DNA of 64,000 nucleotides from Tritrichomonas musculus (taxonomy: Eukaryota > Parabasalia > Tritrichomonadida > Tritrichomonadidae). Positions 40,556-50,044 of this stretch are shown here, one piece after another. The notes below the pieces were generated by a model. That model was not told the origin of the DNA. It was given only the letters and a program-made list of their open reading frames with translations, and ran no database searches. Numbering within the stretch: the first letter of the stretch is position 1; every line of letters begins with the position of its first letter. The position numbers were made by a program, and so were the translations under genes. The stretch is taken from positions 1,240,001 to 1,304,000 of the forward strand of contig JAPFFF010000016.1 of assembly GCA_039105265.1 (NCBI GenBank), given 5' to 3'.

Positions 40556-41644
40556 ATGACTTTCAAATCAATTGAAGATTTATATAATCGTTTTCCATGG
40601 CGGACACCATCAAAATTTGTACCACTAGCGAAAAGATATGGATTTAATGAAAAGGAAGCAAGAGAATATTTGAAAAATAATATCATTCATGATGTAGTAC
40701 CAGACAAACCAAAATATATGAACATCTATTCAAAACATCCTGGAGGATATCAAATGGACACGTTCATTAATAACAGACGAAAGAATGAATTGAATTATTT
40801 GATGTTCATTAATATAAACACACGCAAAGCTTACAGTTATCCATTGGTTGGGAAAGGAGCAAAAACAATAATTGATGCATTTAATAAATTCATAGATGAT
40901 GTCAAAAATGTGTATTCAATAACGTCAGACCAAGACCCAGCATATTTGTCAAATGAATTCTTGGATTACATTAAATCAAAGAACATTATTTATAGAACAA
41001 CAGAAGATAATAATCATAATGTGTTGGGAATAATAAATCGATTCATGAGAACAATTAGGGATATGATAGGTGAAAATAGATATATTGCTGAAGATGAAAT
41101 GAAATCATTAATTGAAGCATATAATGAAACACCACACAAATCATTGAATAATAGAGCACCAAATGATATAACAGAAAATGATGAAATGGAATATATTAAA
41201 AAAATGTCTAAAAATAATCCATATGATTATAAGCCTGATGATAGAGTGAGAATAGTTAACATCGATGGTCCATCGTGGGCGAAGGCAAAAAGACGTTCAC
41301 GTGTTAGCAAAGAGGCATATATTGTAGATTCAAAAATAGGTAATCAATTTATGATTAAAGCTAAAGATAAATCAGTTGATAAATATCCTGGATATCAATT
41401 AGTGAAGACAGATAATAAAAATATCGCTGAGACATTGAAGGATGGTAAACGTGGAATTATAGACAAAATAACAGGCTACAATAAAAAATCGAATCAATAT
41501 CAAGTCGTTTATGAAGGCGGCGTGAAAGATAAAATAGCAGCGAGAAATTTGAGAGAAGGTAATCCAGCGATGTTAAGTCGAATGGAACGTGAATATTGGA
41601 GCAAACAACAAACAATACCACCGCAAATATTAAAATGGTCTTAA
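40556..41644 (+). CDS. Polinton-type integrase (rve superfamily)
   Basis: A 362-codon frame. A short helical N-terminal part is followed by an integrase core of the retroviral (rve) superfamily at about residues 50-205, recognised from the MDTFINNRRKNELNYLMFIN, ITSDQDPAYLS and HKSLNNRAPNDI blocks, and then by a small SH3/chromodomain-like C-terminal part (KPDDRVRIVNIDG, NQYQVVYEGG). This protein class inserts Polintons and makes the 5-6-bp target duplication. It is the gene that places the element in the family. Confidence 0.85.
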   Translation: MTFKSIEDLYNRFPWRTPSKFVPLAKRYGFNEKEAREYLKNNIIHDVVPDKPKYMNIYSKHPGGYQMDTFINNRRKNELNYLMFININTRKAYSYPLVGKGAKTIIDAFNKFIDDVKNVYSITSDQDPAYLSNEFLDYIKSKNIIYRTTEDNNHNVLGIINRFMRTIRDMIGENRYIAEDEMKSLIEAYNETPHKSLNNRAPNDITENDEMEYIKKMSKNNPYDYKPDDRVRIVNIDGPSWAKAKRRSRVSKEAYIVDSKIGNQFMIKAKDKSVDKYPGYQLVKTDNKNIAETLKDGKRGIIDKITGYNKKSNQYQVVYEGGVKDKIAARNLREGNPAMLSRMEREYWSKQQTIPPQILKWS

Positions 41645-41744
41645 TTGTCGTTCATATATTTATTATATATTTTTGAAAATTTATTGATGACAAATCCAGT
41701 GATTTCAATATACATTTGAATGATAGCCATTCGTTCTAAAAGCT

Positions 41745-42443
41745 TTAAATAATCTTCGAATGAAAACATTTATATATGAATAAAATGAGTAGATTAATAA
41801 AACAAGTTGAATCACTAATTAAAACAACATTGAAGAAAAATGAGAAAGAAATTGAACCCCAAACTCTAGTGCTAAAATTAGAAAACGATTGCCATATGTT
41901 TTGTATCTCTGGATTAATCGTTGATGTTATATATCCATCGAGATTATTCACTAATCCTGCTAATGATGTTAATTGGTCATGTAATCCTCCTTCATCCATA
42001 CAATGACAGCTATTAATATCATTCACAGCATCAATAATAGCATTAATAACATTATTAATTTCAAACATATTTGAATTCGTCCATTGCCACAATTCCAACA
42101 ATGCATTTGATGATGTTTTAACATTTTTGTCAATCACATTTAGTTTATCATTAGCGTATTTCAAACTATGATATGTTATTAATGCTTTCAATACTTCATT
42201 AACTCCGCTTAATGCTGTTTTCTTCAAATATTCAGGGTCGTTTGTTCCAGTTGATACCAAATCATTAACTTCATCCTTGTTGTAAATACAATTGAATTTA
42301 ATTGTATCATTATCATCATTAGTGATATTTATTTGTTCGTTTCCTTCATTATCTTCACCAATGAAAATCTTAAATCCCTTGTCATTAAAAATTTCAGTTT
42401 CTTTAGATTTGTAAGCGTATAACGCAATTGTCATTTTATTCAT
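41745..42443 (-). CDS. Polinton-family element ORF B, helical protein
   Basis: A 232-codon minus-strand frame. The middle is helical and heptad-like (VNEVLKALITYHSLKYANDK, NVINAIIDAVNDIN), as in fibre or coiled-coil proteins; the last ~30 residues are hydrophobic. No family recognised. Confidence 0.5.
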   Translation of the reverse strand: MNKMTIALYAYKSKETEIFNDKGFKIFIGEDNEGNEQINITNDDNDTIKFNCIYNKDEVNDLVSTGTNDPEYLKKTALSGVNEVLKALITYHSLKYANDKLNVIDKNVKTSSNALLELWQWTNSNMFEINNVINAIIDAVNDINSCHCMDEGGLHDQLTSLAGLVNNLDGYITSTINPEIQNIWQSFSNFSTRVWGSISFSFFFNVVLISDSTCFINLLILFIYKCFHSKII

Positions 42444-42452
42444 TATTAAATT

Positions 42453-43211
42453 ATGTTATATTCTGTTCATTCGAAACCGTCTGATTATAGCACAGTATCA
42501 TTAAACATTGACATTCCGTGGAAATGTAGTTATATCAAATATTATATTTCATCCATTAACACAATGTCAAATATTTTATATTCAACGACTGATGACACTT
42601 TTGAATTCATCGATGGTGAAAAACAATTAATAAAAATAACATTTGAAAATAAATATTCATATGAAATCAAAGAATTAATTAAAAAAATGAATTCAACACA
42701 AATGAAAAATGATGAATGTGTTAATATTATAACATTTAGTGTAAACGCTGACAATACAATAACCATGCTTTCAACAAAAGATATCACAATTAAATCTATC
42801 AGTCATCGAATAAAACTATTAACTGGACTATATAACACTACACTACCAATTGAAATCAAAAATAACACTCCATACATAATTCATGATTTACCAGTTTTAA
42901 ATTATGCGAATAAACTATATCTTGTATCACTACAGGGTCAGCCAGTTTATAGTTCAATTGGTGAAAAAGAATACACACCATCAGTAATTGCAAACATTGA
43001 TTCAATGATTTTAAATCAAGCTCCACTTATTGTTAACTATGACCAGACAAAGCCAATAAAAATAAAAACTAATAGCGATTCATTAAAATATCTTGAAATG
43101 CGTCTCGTTGATTTTATGTATCAGCCAATTAAACTAATGAGTCCGTTATTCATCACAATCAAAATCAAACCATCAACTGATGCAAACGTTGGAGATATCA
43201 TAAGTAAATAA
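42453..43211 (+). CDS. Polinton-family element ORF C, possible capsid/penton-like protein
   Basis: A 252-codon frame of mostly predicted beta strands (YSTVSLNIDIPWKCSYIKYY at the start, LKYLEMRLVDFMYQPIKL near the end). The opening of regularly spaced strands and the size resemble the small capsid (penton-like) proteins of Polintons, but this is a pattern guess. It starts ten bases from ORF B in divergent orientation, so both may share a bidirectional promoter. Confidence 0.45.
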   Translation: MLYSVHSKPSDYSTVSLNIDIPWKCSYIKYYISSINTMSNILYSTTDDTFEFIDGEKQLIKITFENKYSYEIKELIKKMNSTQMKNDECVNIITFSVNADNTITMLSTKDITIKSISHRIKLLTGLYNTTLPIEIKNNTPYIIHDLPVLNYANKLYLVSLQGQPVYSSIGEKEYTPSVIANIDSMILNQAPLIVNYDQTKPIKIKTNSDSLKYLEMRLVDFMYQPIKLMSPLFITIKIKPSTDANVGDIISK

Positions 43212-43213
43212 AT

Positions 43214-43498
43214 TTATTTATGTTCTTCAATTTGTTTCTTCATTTCTATCAATTCATTTTTTTTACGTTGACGATATTCTTTCTGTTGTTTCTTCCTTGC
43301 TTCCTTTCTCTCTTCATCATTAGCGTATTTGCTTTTTCTTCCACGTTTAACTTCTGGTTGTGGCTTTGGTTTATCTTCAAATTGTAGATTTTCAATAGAC
43401 TTTGATTTTGTCATAGATTTAATGATAGGTGTTTGATTGAATTGTTTTAAATCTAATTTATTGTTTTCAGTCATTTTAGACATCAATAAAAAAATCAT
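43214..43498 (-). CDS. Polinton-family element ORF D, small basic protein
   Basis: A 94-codon frame. The C-terminal half is very basic and helical (AT-hook-like KRGRKSKY, then EARKKQQKEYRQRKKNELIE), suggesting a DNA-binding or bZIP-like protein. Its start overlaps the stop of the upstream ORF by four bases. Confidence 0.5.
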   Translation of the reverse strand: MIFLLMSKMTENNKLDLKQFNQTPIIKSMTKSKSIENLQFEDKPKPQPEVKRGRKSKYANDEERKEARKKQQKEYRQRKKNELIEMKKQIEEHK

Positions 43499-43785
43499 TT
43501 ATTATTTTTGGTTGGGTTATAAATCAATCTATACGTTCGACCATTACAACATTCATCTATTATATACTCATCAATATTAAACGTTTCATCAGTGAACATT
43601 TTTATTTTTGTCTCTTCTTTCAACTTCTTCATTTGTTGACTCAATGTCTTATCATCTCGTTTCAACAGAACACTCAATGGTTGAAAATAAATTAATTCGA
43701 TTCGCTCGTATTCCTTTGGTATTGGTGTATAATCGATTGGGTCAGTTAATCGTTTCATTTGTGATATCAATAAATTATATTTCAT
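43495..43785 (-). CDS. Polinton-family element ORF E, shares N-terminus with ORF A
   Basis: A 96-codon frame reading inward from the right terminal repeat. Its first 26 residues equal those of ORF A because both lie in the repeat; beyond it the two proteins differ. The remainder (LKKLKEETKIKMFTDETFNI) is charged and unrecognised. It overlaps ORF D by four bases. Confidence 0.5.
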   Translation of the reverse strand: MKYNLLISQMKRLTDPIDYTPIPKEYERIELIYFQPLSVLLKRDDKTLSQQMKKLKEETKIKMFTDETFNIDEYIIDECCNGRTYRLIYNPTKNNK

Positions 43786-44007
43786 TCATTGTTATTAGTG
43801 GTGAGTATATCATTTATAATAGCAACACATGAAATCATCACCAACAGCTCTGACATCGAGGTTATACATTAAAAATACGCGCCACGAGACGTAAATCATG
43901 ACATCTCTTCTTGATTGTCATCTTGTCGTTTTCGTTATTAAAATAGACCAAAAGTGTAAGTTTCATGTGTGTAGTGTGGTGTGAAACACCCACTACCATA
44001 TCTAACT
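43707..44007 (-). repeat. Right terminal inverted repeat of the Polinton-family element
   Basis: Inverted copy of 39289-39589, ending at the AGCGT target duplication. Confidence 0.92.
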
Positions 44008-44012
44008 AGCGT

Positions 44013-45100
44013 GGTATGAATCTAAACGGACCTCTACAAGCATCGCCAAAATGTTGTCTCTTTCGGTACCTTTCATAGCTGAGAATACTCACTTGCTTGT
44101 CCTAGTTATGTATCCCCTTTCACTATGTATGACTACTTTTGATTGAAGGTTGACCAATCATTTATATCATAACGAACTAAAAAAGTTTGACTAAAGTATT
44201 TTGAAAAATTTTACCGTTTGAGAATATCCTTTAAGTATTTCAATTGCATAATATACTTTATTGTGAGGTATGAAAGGAAACATTGTAATTTACTTTTTAA
44301 TATTACTATTTAACGTTTTTTTAAATCTAAATTTGTTTTTTTGCCTTTGTCTAATGAGTTTTCTTTGAGATCTTAACGAAATAAAAGTACTAGGAATGTA
44401 AGCCTAAACCATTCTTGAGGGAAATGTTTTCTGGATGATTTGCATTGAAATAAAAAGTAAAATCCTTGATTTTTTTTATATTTTTTTAAAAAAATAACAA
44501 TAAAAGAAGCTATAAGATAAAGATTACCCCTAAACAATTTTTTATTTTACCTCCCAAAACCAATAATTAACAACTTCCTATACGAATTCTACTTGTTAAG
44601 AGCTAAAATACATATACCCAATCATTGCCCCTAACCGGAATAGTTTTAAATGAAGTGTGCCATAATAAAAAGTTGTATATTTTTAAATATGAGGACACTT
44701 ATCCAATTTTGTCTAAAATGAATCATCAAGGAGAAAACGGGAAAAATGAAATTATCATAAATGTCATTTTCAATTTTTTTTTTTTTTTTTCATATAGTAT
44801 ATTTAATTTTTTTTTTGTTTATTTTGGTTTTTTTCGGTCAAAAAGTTTCCACAATTTGAATGAGTGAAAAATAATCATGAACTTTTTCTTAGCGCAAAAA
44901 ATAAAACATAACTTTTTCTTAAAGCTAAAAAATAAAATAACTTTTTGATGCAAAATGTTTATGACAAGAGAAACCAAATTGGCCCTCAATTATTTTTCTA
45001 TTTATTTTAATCGTTTGTTTTTATAGAATTCTTGCTTAAACTAGAACAATGCTCTTGAAAGAAAAATATATTATTACACCATTATTATCTAAAGCATAGA
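44013..45100. other. AT-rich intergenic stretch
   Basis: No supported gene; an 80-codon frame at 44625-44867 runs into a T-rich tract and is not convincing. Near 44875-44960 degenerate AACTTTTTCTTA and CTTTTTGATGC pieces precede the hairpin cluster. Confidence 0.5.
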
Positions 45101-45127
45101 CACTTTTTGAGCGAAGCTCAAAAAGTG
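45101..45127. repeat. Palindromic hairpin 1 (CTTTTTGAGC family)
   Basis: CACTTTTTGAGC, loop GAA, GCTCAAAAAGTG: a perfect 12-bp stem. Confidence 0.85.
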
Positions 45128-45217
45128 GCGTTTCTTGCAATTACCTTAAATCAGATATTCAAACATCAAAACCAGCTATAACCAAGTTATTACATATACG
45201 AAATGAATCTTATGCTT

Positions 45218-45250
45218 GGCCACTTTTTGAGCGAAGCTCAAAAAGTGGCC
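45218..45250. repeat. Palindromic hairpin 2 (CTTTTTGAGC family)
   Basis: GGCCACTTTTTGAGC, loop GAA, then the exact reverse complement: a perfect 15-bp stem. Same core as hairpin 1, centred 120 bp further on. Confidence 0.85.
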
Positions 45251-45345
45251 TTTTATTATTTTCAAATTAGATTTCTTTTCAAAACTTAAACAAATCGACT
45301 TTCATGAAGAAAACAAAAGAAATATTGTACCTAATAGAACCCAAG

Positions 45346-45384
45346 AATGACAACTTTTTGAGCAAAGCTCAAAAAGTTGTCATT
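45346..45384. repeat. Palindromic hairpin 3 (CTTTTTGAGC family)
   Basis: AATGACAACTTTTTGAGC, loop AAA, then the exact reverse complement: a perfect 18-bp stem. The outer stem differs from hairpin 2, but both sides changed together. Centred 131 bp after hairpin 2. Confidence 0.85.
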
Positions 45385-45489
45385 AAATGATATTAATTAT
45401 TAATTGAATTTCAAAATACAAAAAACATTTATGTATGTTCAAAAATTATTGTTTATTAAATGATTTATGATTATATCGCTCGTTAGTTT

Positions 45490-45491
<2 letters not shown>

Positions 45492-45538
<47 letters not shown>
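45492..45538. repeat. Poly(T) tract, 47 bp
   Basis: Uninterrupted homopolymer. Four other runs over 30 bp occur in the window, all between 57.7 and 61.3 kb. Confidence 0.95.
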
Positions 45539-45540
<2 letters not shown>

Positions 45541-45750
45541 TATCCTCAAAATGCAAATGATGTTTAGGCATGATATTCCAAAAAACGATAAATTGAATTT
45601 CAATATATATTATTAAAAGACCAAAATTACGTATGAATGTAAGTAAATCTCATTCAAATCATTCATAAGTCTAAACTTTTTGATTTGTTATTCTCTTTTT
45701 TGATAATAATATATTTTTTAAAAAATATATTTAAAAAAAAAAATATTTAT

Positions 45751-46260
45751 CTTCAAAATTAGAAAAGAAAATTGGTAAAAGGATCATCATTTGTCTCTTG
45801 AAAAATCTCCCAGCCTCTGACTTGCGCTGGCAGATTATCTGTAGTTATTGAGCATATATGAATTCTAAACTCCTGTAAATTTTGCTATATTTCATAAAAT
45901 GATCTTTGATAAAATGCTGCATTAAACGCATCGTCATCAAATGAATCGAAAAAGATTTTTAGAACAGGTTCTCCCATTACTTTCAACTCGAAATGCAGGG
46001 AATGAGCTTTCAATACATTTCCAGCATCGCAAAGAAGAGCACTGAATTTCCTATCTTGATAATCGTATATATTTTTTTGAAATTCATTTTCTGCTGTGTT
46101 GATTAATTGTTCAGTAAGCTGATTAATTTAAATTTGGTCTAAGCATATGTTTATATAAATTTTATCCGTTTAGGTGGTGCGTCCTATGGAATATCCCTCA
46201 TTTAATAAGAAGAGCGTAAATTGTCTCATTGCTTCAGAAACGCCTTTATTTCAATATCTC
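45751..46260 (-). pseudogene. Decayed transposase-like gene, family uncertain
   Basis: On the minus strand, protein-like sequence reads from about 46125: LINTAENEFQKNIYDYQDRK, LLCDAGNVLKAHSLHFEL, DSFDDDAFNAAFYQRSF, an in-frame stop, then HICSITTDNLPAQVRGWE, ending near 45751. A detached piece further upstream reads MRQFTLFLLNEGYSIGRTT (about 46226-46170). The D-A-G and T-D-N blocks with intervening H-x-L-H look like the catalytic region of a hAT-like or related DDE transposase. At least two breaks. The family name is a guess; the coding origin is fairly clear from composition. Confidence 0.45.
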
Positions 46261-46850
46261 ATGAGATATCTAGTTTTCCAAAAAGCAATGCTAATTGATA
46301 CTAATTAATCAACATAATTTGTATCAAGCGTCTGTTAAACTCATAATGAGTGATTTGTAGAACAGTCTTCAAGATATCTAATGGAAATTCATCATCTTAA
46401 GCATACCTTATTTTATGAACATGATGCTAATAATTTTTTTATATTTTTACTCACAAACATGAGAACAACGTCAATATTCATTGAAAACGGTTAAAAAGCC
46501 ATTTATACGTCAAATATAATCGTTTAAAGGTAAAAAAAAAAAAAAAAATAAATATATTACGCCCAAATATAGTTTCAAAATATAGCAATATTACGATCAA
46601 TAATAATTGAAAATGAAATCGTTATAAATGATTTTTCAATTTAAAACAATCTGAAATTACATAAAAAAAAATACTATTTTAAGCAATGCCTCAATTGAGA
46701 GGTCTATTCCCTCTAAAATGAAGCAGTACAAACAGAATAATATTTTTAAAACAAAATTTCATAAAATAATAATAAATAATTATTATTCGTTTATTAATTA
46801 ATAAAAACAATACACAACAAAAAAATGCTATTAACTGATAATTTCATCCA
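46261..46850. other. AT-rich spacer downstream of the B56 gene
   Basis: No gene or structured RNA seen. Confidence 0.45.
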
Positions 46851-48521
46851 TTATGAAAGATTTTGTAGAAGTTTTGCAGTTCCCAACAATGGGCTATTTT
46901 GAAATTGAATATTATTATGATTACTCAAGTAGCAAGGCTGTGATTTTCTTCGTGTACTTACAATATCCTTATTTTCATTTTGGAACTCTTTTTTAATAAT
47001 TTGAAGAGATTGAGTTAAATTAAATGAACGGTCTCGTCTTGCAGTAATTCTTGATAAAGTTGCCCATACTTGTGCTAATTCATAATCATTTCTCTTTTTT
47101 GTCTCAAAACATTTGAAATTAGACTCTTGATAACTCGAAATAGTATTCTGATTATCAAATTTTGCGTTCATTAGTAAAGAAAGAACATCTTGACTTTGCC
47201 CCCTAACAGCTTGATCCCAATAAAAACCAGCGCACCATTTTACTGGTTCATAAAGAATTCGAAATGCATAATCATAATTTGAGAGTATAACTGGTCGCAT
47301 GTTTTTTTTCATTAAAAGAGTTAAAGCGTTTTCTGCTAATCTGCTATTTGGTGACTTGATAGCCATTGCTATAAAAATAAATAGTTGTCTTGCAATTATA
47401 TTCAATTTTGAACTTGTCATTGATTTAGTAAATATTGCCAATGCTGAAACAAATAATGGCTGCTTATGTCCACATTGATAGGGGAAATGTTTGACCAGAT
47501 ATTGAATCACGTTGTATTGCTCAGTAATGTTTCCTTCAATGATAAAATCAATGAGGGCAACTAATTTACTGAAATATAAAGAAAGTCTTTCGAGACGAAA
47601 CAATGGTAGAAGATGAGTGTAAAGTATTTGAGAAATAGATTTTTTGTTTGAAAAAAAGATATTAATTAAATATGAAAATATTGGTTCAAGGCAGTAAGGA
47701 GTGTATATATCATATCTAACATTAAGAATTGCGCATTTTAATAGTTTCCATATTTCTTCATTTTGTTCAGGATGAACTTTAGAGTAATTTTTCATAAAAG
47801 TAACAAGATTTTCGCTTTCATTGCTGTCTGGTATGTTCATTAAGAGAACTCCTTTTTTAACAAGTTCAAATTCGCATTTATCTGGGAATAATAAAACAAA
47901 CTTATTTAGAATTTTGAAAATAAGAGAAATATGTTCCCATGAACTTTCAACATAACTTGATTTAACTGTAGATTGAAATATTTTTTCGACTGATGAAAAA
48001 GGATCCTGCACAGAAAGGTTTTTCATAATCATATCTAAAAGTAAATCTTTATGTTTTGATGAAAGAAGAATTGACTTTGTTTTATTAGATAATAGTATGT
48101 TTATTTCCGCAAGAGCTATCGTTTTTTCTTTTTTCCCTTGAAGTTGAAACTGAGGACGTGAAAAATTGAAAATATAATTACAAATTTTTATTTTTTCGCA
48201 GAAAATTTGGTTGAATAAAGGATCTTTTGGTGATGGAAGCTTTGGAGAAGAAGGAATATCAATTTCTTCATCTAAAAAATGACGGCTAGTTGATAGAGAA
48301 ATAACTTGAGGAACTTCATTATCAATAAGGGGTTCGCCATTGTAAACTTTAGTGGAGCATCGCGATTTAATATTGCATACATCTTCATCTTCAATAGCGC
48401 AATTGTCCGAATTAATAGCTGATTGAGGAGAAATTTTATAATTTTTTATTTGCGAAAGTAAAGGATACGGCTTTCTTGCATATAGAATGTGCGCCATTTT
48501 AGGAGCCGATAATCTGGTCAT
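46851..48521 (-). CDS. PP2A regulatory subunit B56 (B', delta/gamma-type)
   Basis: A 556-codon frame. Residues ~100-480 match the B56 HEAT-like superhelix: SAINSDNCAIEDEDV lies before it, then DVCNIKSRCSTK, YDIYTPYCLEPIFSYLINIF, the LLPLFRLERLSLYFSKLVAL helix, EQYNVIQYLVKHFPYQCGHK (the family's V-x-x-x-L-L-K-x-W-P-K region), FIFIAMAIKSPNSRLAENAL and WDQAVRGQSQDVLSLLMNAK. B56 subunits direct PP2A to substrates in cytosol and nucleus, binding L-x-x-I-x-E motifs; the role here is by family. Length is usual for B56, with a low-complexity N-terminus and a short basic C-terminal tail. A TCATT initiator-like motif lies about 20 nt upstream of the ATG. Next is the LCAT-like gene on the same strand, 288 bp upstream. 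Confidence 0.8.
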   Translation of the reverse strand: MTRLSAPKMAHILYARKPYPLLSQIKNYKISPQSAINSDNCAIEDEDVCNIKSRCSTKVYNGEPLIDNEVPQVISLSTSRHFLDEEIDIPSSPKLPSPKDPLFNQIFCEKIKICNYIFNFSRPQFQLQGKKEKTIALAEINILLSNKTKSILLSSKHKDLLLDMIMKNLSVQDPFSSVEKIFQSTVKSSYVESSWEHISLIFKILNKFVLLFPDKCEFELVKKGVLLMNIPDSNESENLVTFMKNYSKVHPEQNEEIWKLLKCAILNVRYDIYTPYCLEPIFSYLINIFFSNKKSISQILYTHLLPLFRLERLSLYFSKLVALIDFIIEGNITEQYNVIQYLVKHFPYQCGHKQPLFVSALAIFTKSMTSSKLNIIARQLFIFIAMAIKSPNSRLAENALTLLMKKNMRPVILSNYDYAFRILYEPVKWCAGFYWDQAVRGQSQDVLSLLMNAKFDNQNTISSYQESNFKCFETKKRNDYELAQVWATLSRITARRDRSFNLTQSLQIIKKEFQNENKDIVSTRRKSQPCYLSNHNNIQFQNSPLLGTAKLLQNLS

Positions 48522-48538
48522 TCGTGTTAAAAGCTAAT

Positions 48539-48543
48539 AATGA
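48539..48543 (-). promoter_or_regulatory. Initiator-like motif of the B56 gene
   Basis: TCATT on the minus strand fits the trichomonad Inr TCAYW and would give a ~20-nt leader, the usual short length. Confidence 0.4.
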
Positions 48544-48809
48544 AAATTAATAACTCAAATAAACAAAACTTTTTGAATTACTTTCTATATAAAAAATTGT
48601 TATAAAATTGAATTATTGATAAATAATTGTGATAAAATTTAAAATAAACCTTTACAAAAAAAAATTTTTTTGTTAACTATAAAAATAATTGTATAACTTT
48701 TTGTGAAAATTATTGTTTCCAGTATTAAAACTATACATATAATTTTATATCATCACATAATATACATTTTTCAAATACATACTATTTATTTGTTTTTTAT
48801 TTAAAAAAA

Positions 48810-50024
48810 TTATTCAGCAATAAGAGTTTCATTTACTGTTTCGCTTCTTTTCCTTACATTTTTGACAATACAATAAAACAGCAAAGCAAAAATTAGTACA
48901 GCTACAACTGCAACAACCACAATAATTATTATCTTTGTGGATAATTTGCCCTTTTTCTCTGGCGTTGGAAATGGTTGCCCAGCAACAAATCTTCTCACTA
49001 GTTCTGCTGTGTAAGGCTGATTAATGATCCCAAAATGACTAAATTCTTGATCATTCTTTTGATAATCATGACAATCAACATTACTCCAATGGCTACAAGC
49101 ATATTGCGCACCTTTGGCTTCAAGTCCACCATCTGATCCGCAATATATAAATTGCGATTCTCCATTTACAACTTTAACACCACATTTTGCAGGCAATCCA
49201 GAATTATATATAAAAGCTGTTCTAACACCAGGATCTGGCATTTTTTCTTCAAGAAAAGGTTTTACTTCATTATATATTGCTTTACATGTATCATCTGTAT
49301 AATTGGCCTTTTCCATCAAATCGAAAGCATCTGAGGCATTGTAAAATTTACCATCAATTTCAATGCAGTTCTCGAAAAGTGGGAAATTTGGAAACATTAC
49401 CCATTGAGAGATCATGTGGCGAGCTGCAATTCCTGTTAATGAAAAAGCATTTTCTGTTGCAACAAATCCAATAGATGAAAAAGTGCCAGCTAATCCAGGT
49501 GAAAGGAAGATTATTCCATCAACATATTTTTGTAACCATTCTCTACTTGAATATTTTGTAGAGAAATAACGCATGAAACTTGTTCCAAGACTAAAACCAA
49601 CTAAAACTGCTTTTTCTTTAGATTCTGTTACTTTTTGTTCAATTGTTTTTTGAAGAATTGAAAAAGTTTCTTGAATACCAAGATAATACAAAACCCAGTC
49701 ATAATAAACGTAATATGAGTTATTAAAGCTTTGTAGAAATAAAGCTGAGTTATCTTTGACAATTCCATCTGTTTCAATTAGAACGCCATCTGGATGTGTA
49801 AATTTTCCGGTTTCTTTATGATAAACTGTATCAAGTAATGAATTTTTGCATCCTGTAATATTTGAGGCATCGATATAGACAAGTTTTGTATGATTATACG
49901 TGCCCTTGCAATGAGGAAAATTTTCAGGTTTTAATATTGTGGCATATAATTCTGAGTTACCGATACCTGGTGCAAAAAATACAGGCTTTTCGCAATTTAT
50001 TAAATTAATGAGAAGGAGAAGCAT
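48810..50024 (-). CDS. Membrane-anchored LCAT-like acyltransferase/phospholipase
   Basis: A 404-codon frame of the lecithin:cholesterol acyltransferase family. Residues 1-11 (MLLLLINLINC) form a short signal peptide, followed by the family's opening KPVFFAPGIGNSELYATI. The nucleophile elbow is GFSLGTSF (S145; GHSMGG is commoner), followed by DGIIFLSPGLAGT. The Asp candidate is D298 in YCGSDGGLEAKG, where the family has G-D-G-T-V, and the His is H330 in EFSHFGIINQ. Pairs of Cys (C40/C59, C310/C318) suggest disulfides. A transmembrane helix at about 363-387 (IIIIVVVAVVAVLIFALLFY) is followed by a short basic tail, so the enzyme is probably tethered facing the lumen or outside. Family members move or cleave phospholipid acyl chains; the acceptor cannot be told. 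Confidence 0.85.
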   Translation of the reverse strand: MLLLLINLINCEKPVFFAPGIGNSELYATILKPENFPHCKGTYNHTKLVYIDASNITGCKNSLLDTVYHKETGKFTHPDGVLIETDGIVKDNSALFLQSFNNSYYVYYDWVLYYLGIQETFSILQKTIEQKVTESKEKAVLVGFSLGTSFMRYFSTKYSSREWLQKYVDGIIFLSPGLAGTFSSIGFVATENAFSLTGIAARHMISQWVMFPNFPLFENCIEIDGKFYNASDAFDLMEKANYTDDTCKAIYNEVKPFLEEKMPDPGVRTAFIYNSGLPAKCGVKVVNGESQFIYCGSDGGLEAKGAQYACSHWSNVDCHDYQKNDQEFSHFGIINQPYTAELVRRFVAGQPFPTPEKKGKLSTKIIIIVVVAVVAVLIFALLFYCIVKNVRKRSETVNETLIAE

Positions 50025-50039
50025 GATGTTAAATAAAAT

Positions 50040-50044
50040 TGTGA
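50040..50044 (-). promoter_or_regulatory. Initiator-like motif of the LCAT-like gene
   Basis: TCACA on the minus strand fits the Inr TCAYW, with its A about 18 nt before the ATG. Confidence 0.4.

Larger units (their letters stand above)
39289..44007. mobile_element. Compact Polinton/Maverick-family element
   Basis: A 4,719-bp insertion with 301-bp terminal inverted repeats that start AGTTAG and differ at about one position, flanked by the 5-bp direct repeat AGCGT (39284-39288 and 44008-44012). The AG start, long TIRs and 5-6-bp target duplication are Polinton hallmarks, and the element carries a Polinton-type integrase. Five more reading frames are packed inside on both strands. It is far shorter than full Polintons (about 15-20 kb), and polymerase B, packaging ATPase and protease genes are not seen, so it is a non-autonomous or minimal form. 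As an insertion it looks whole end to end. Near-identical TIRs indicate a young copy. Confidence 0.85.
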
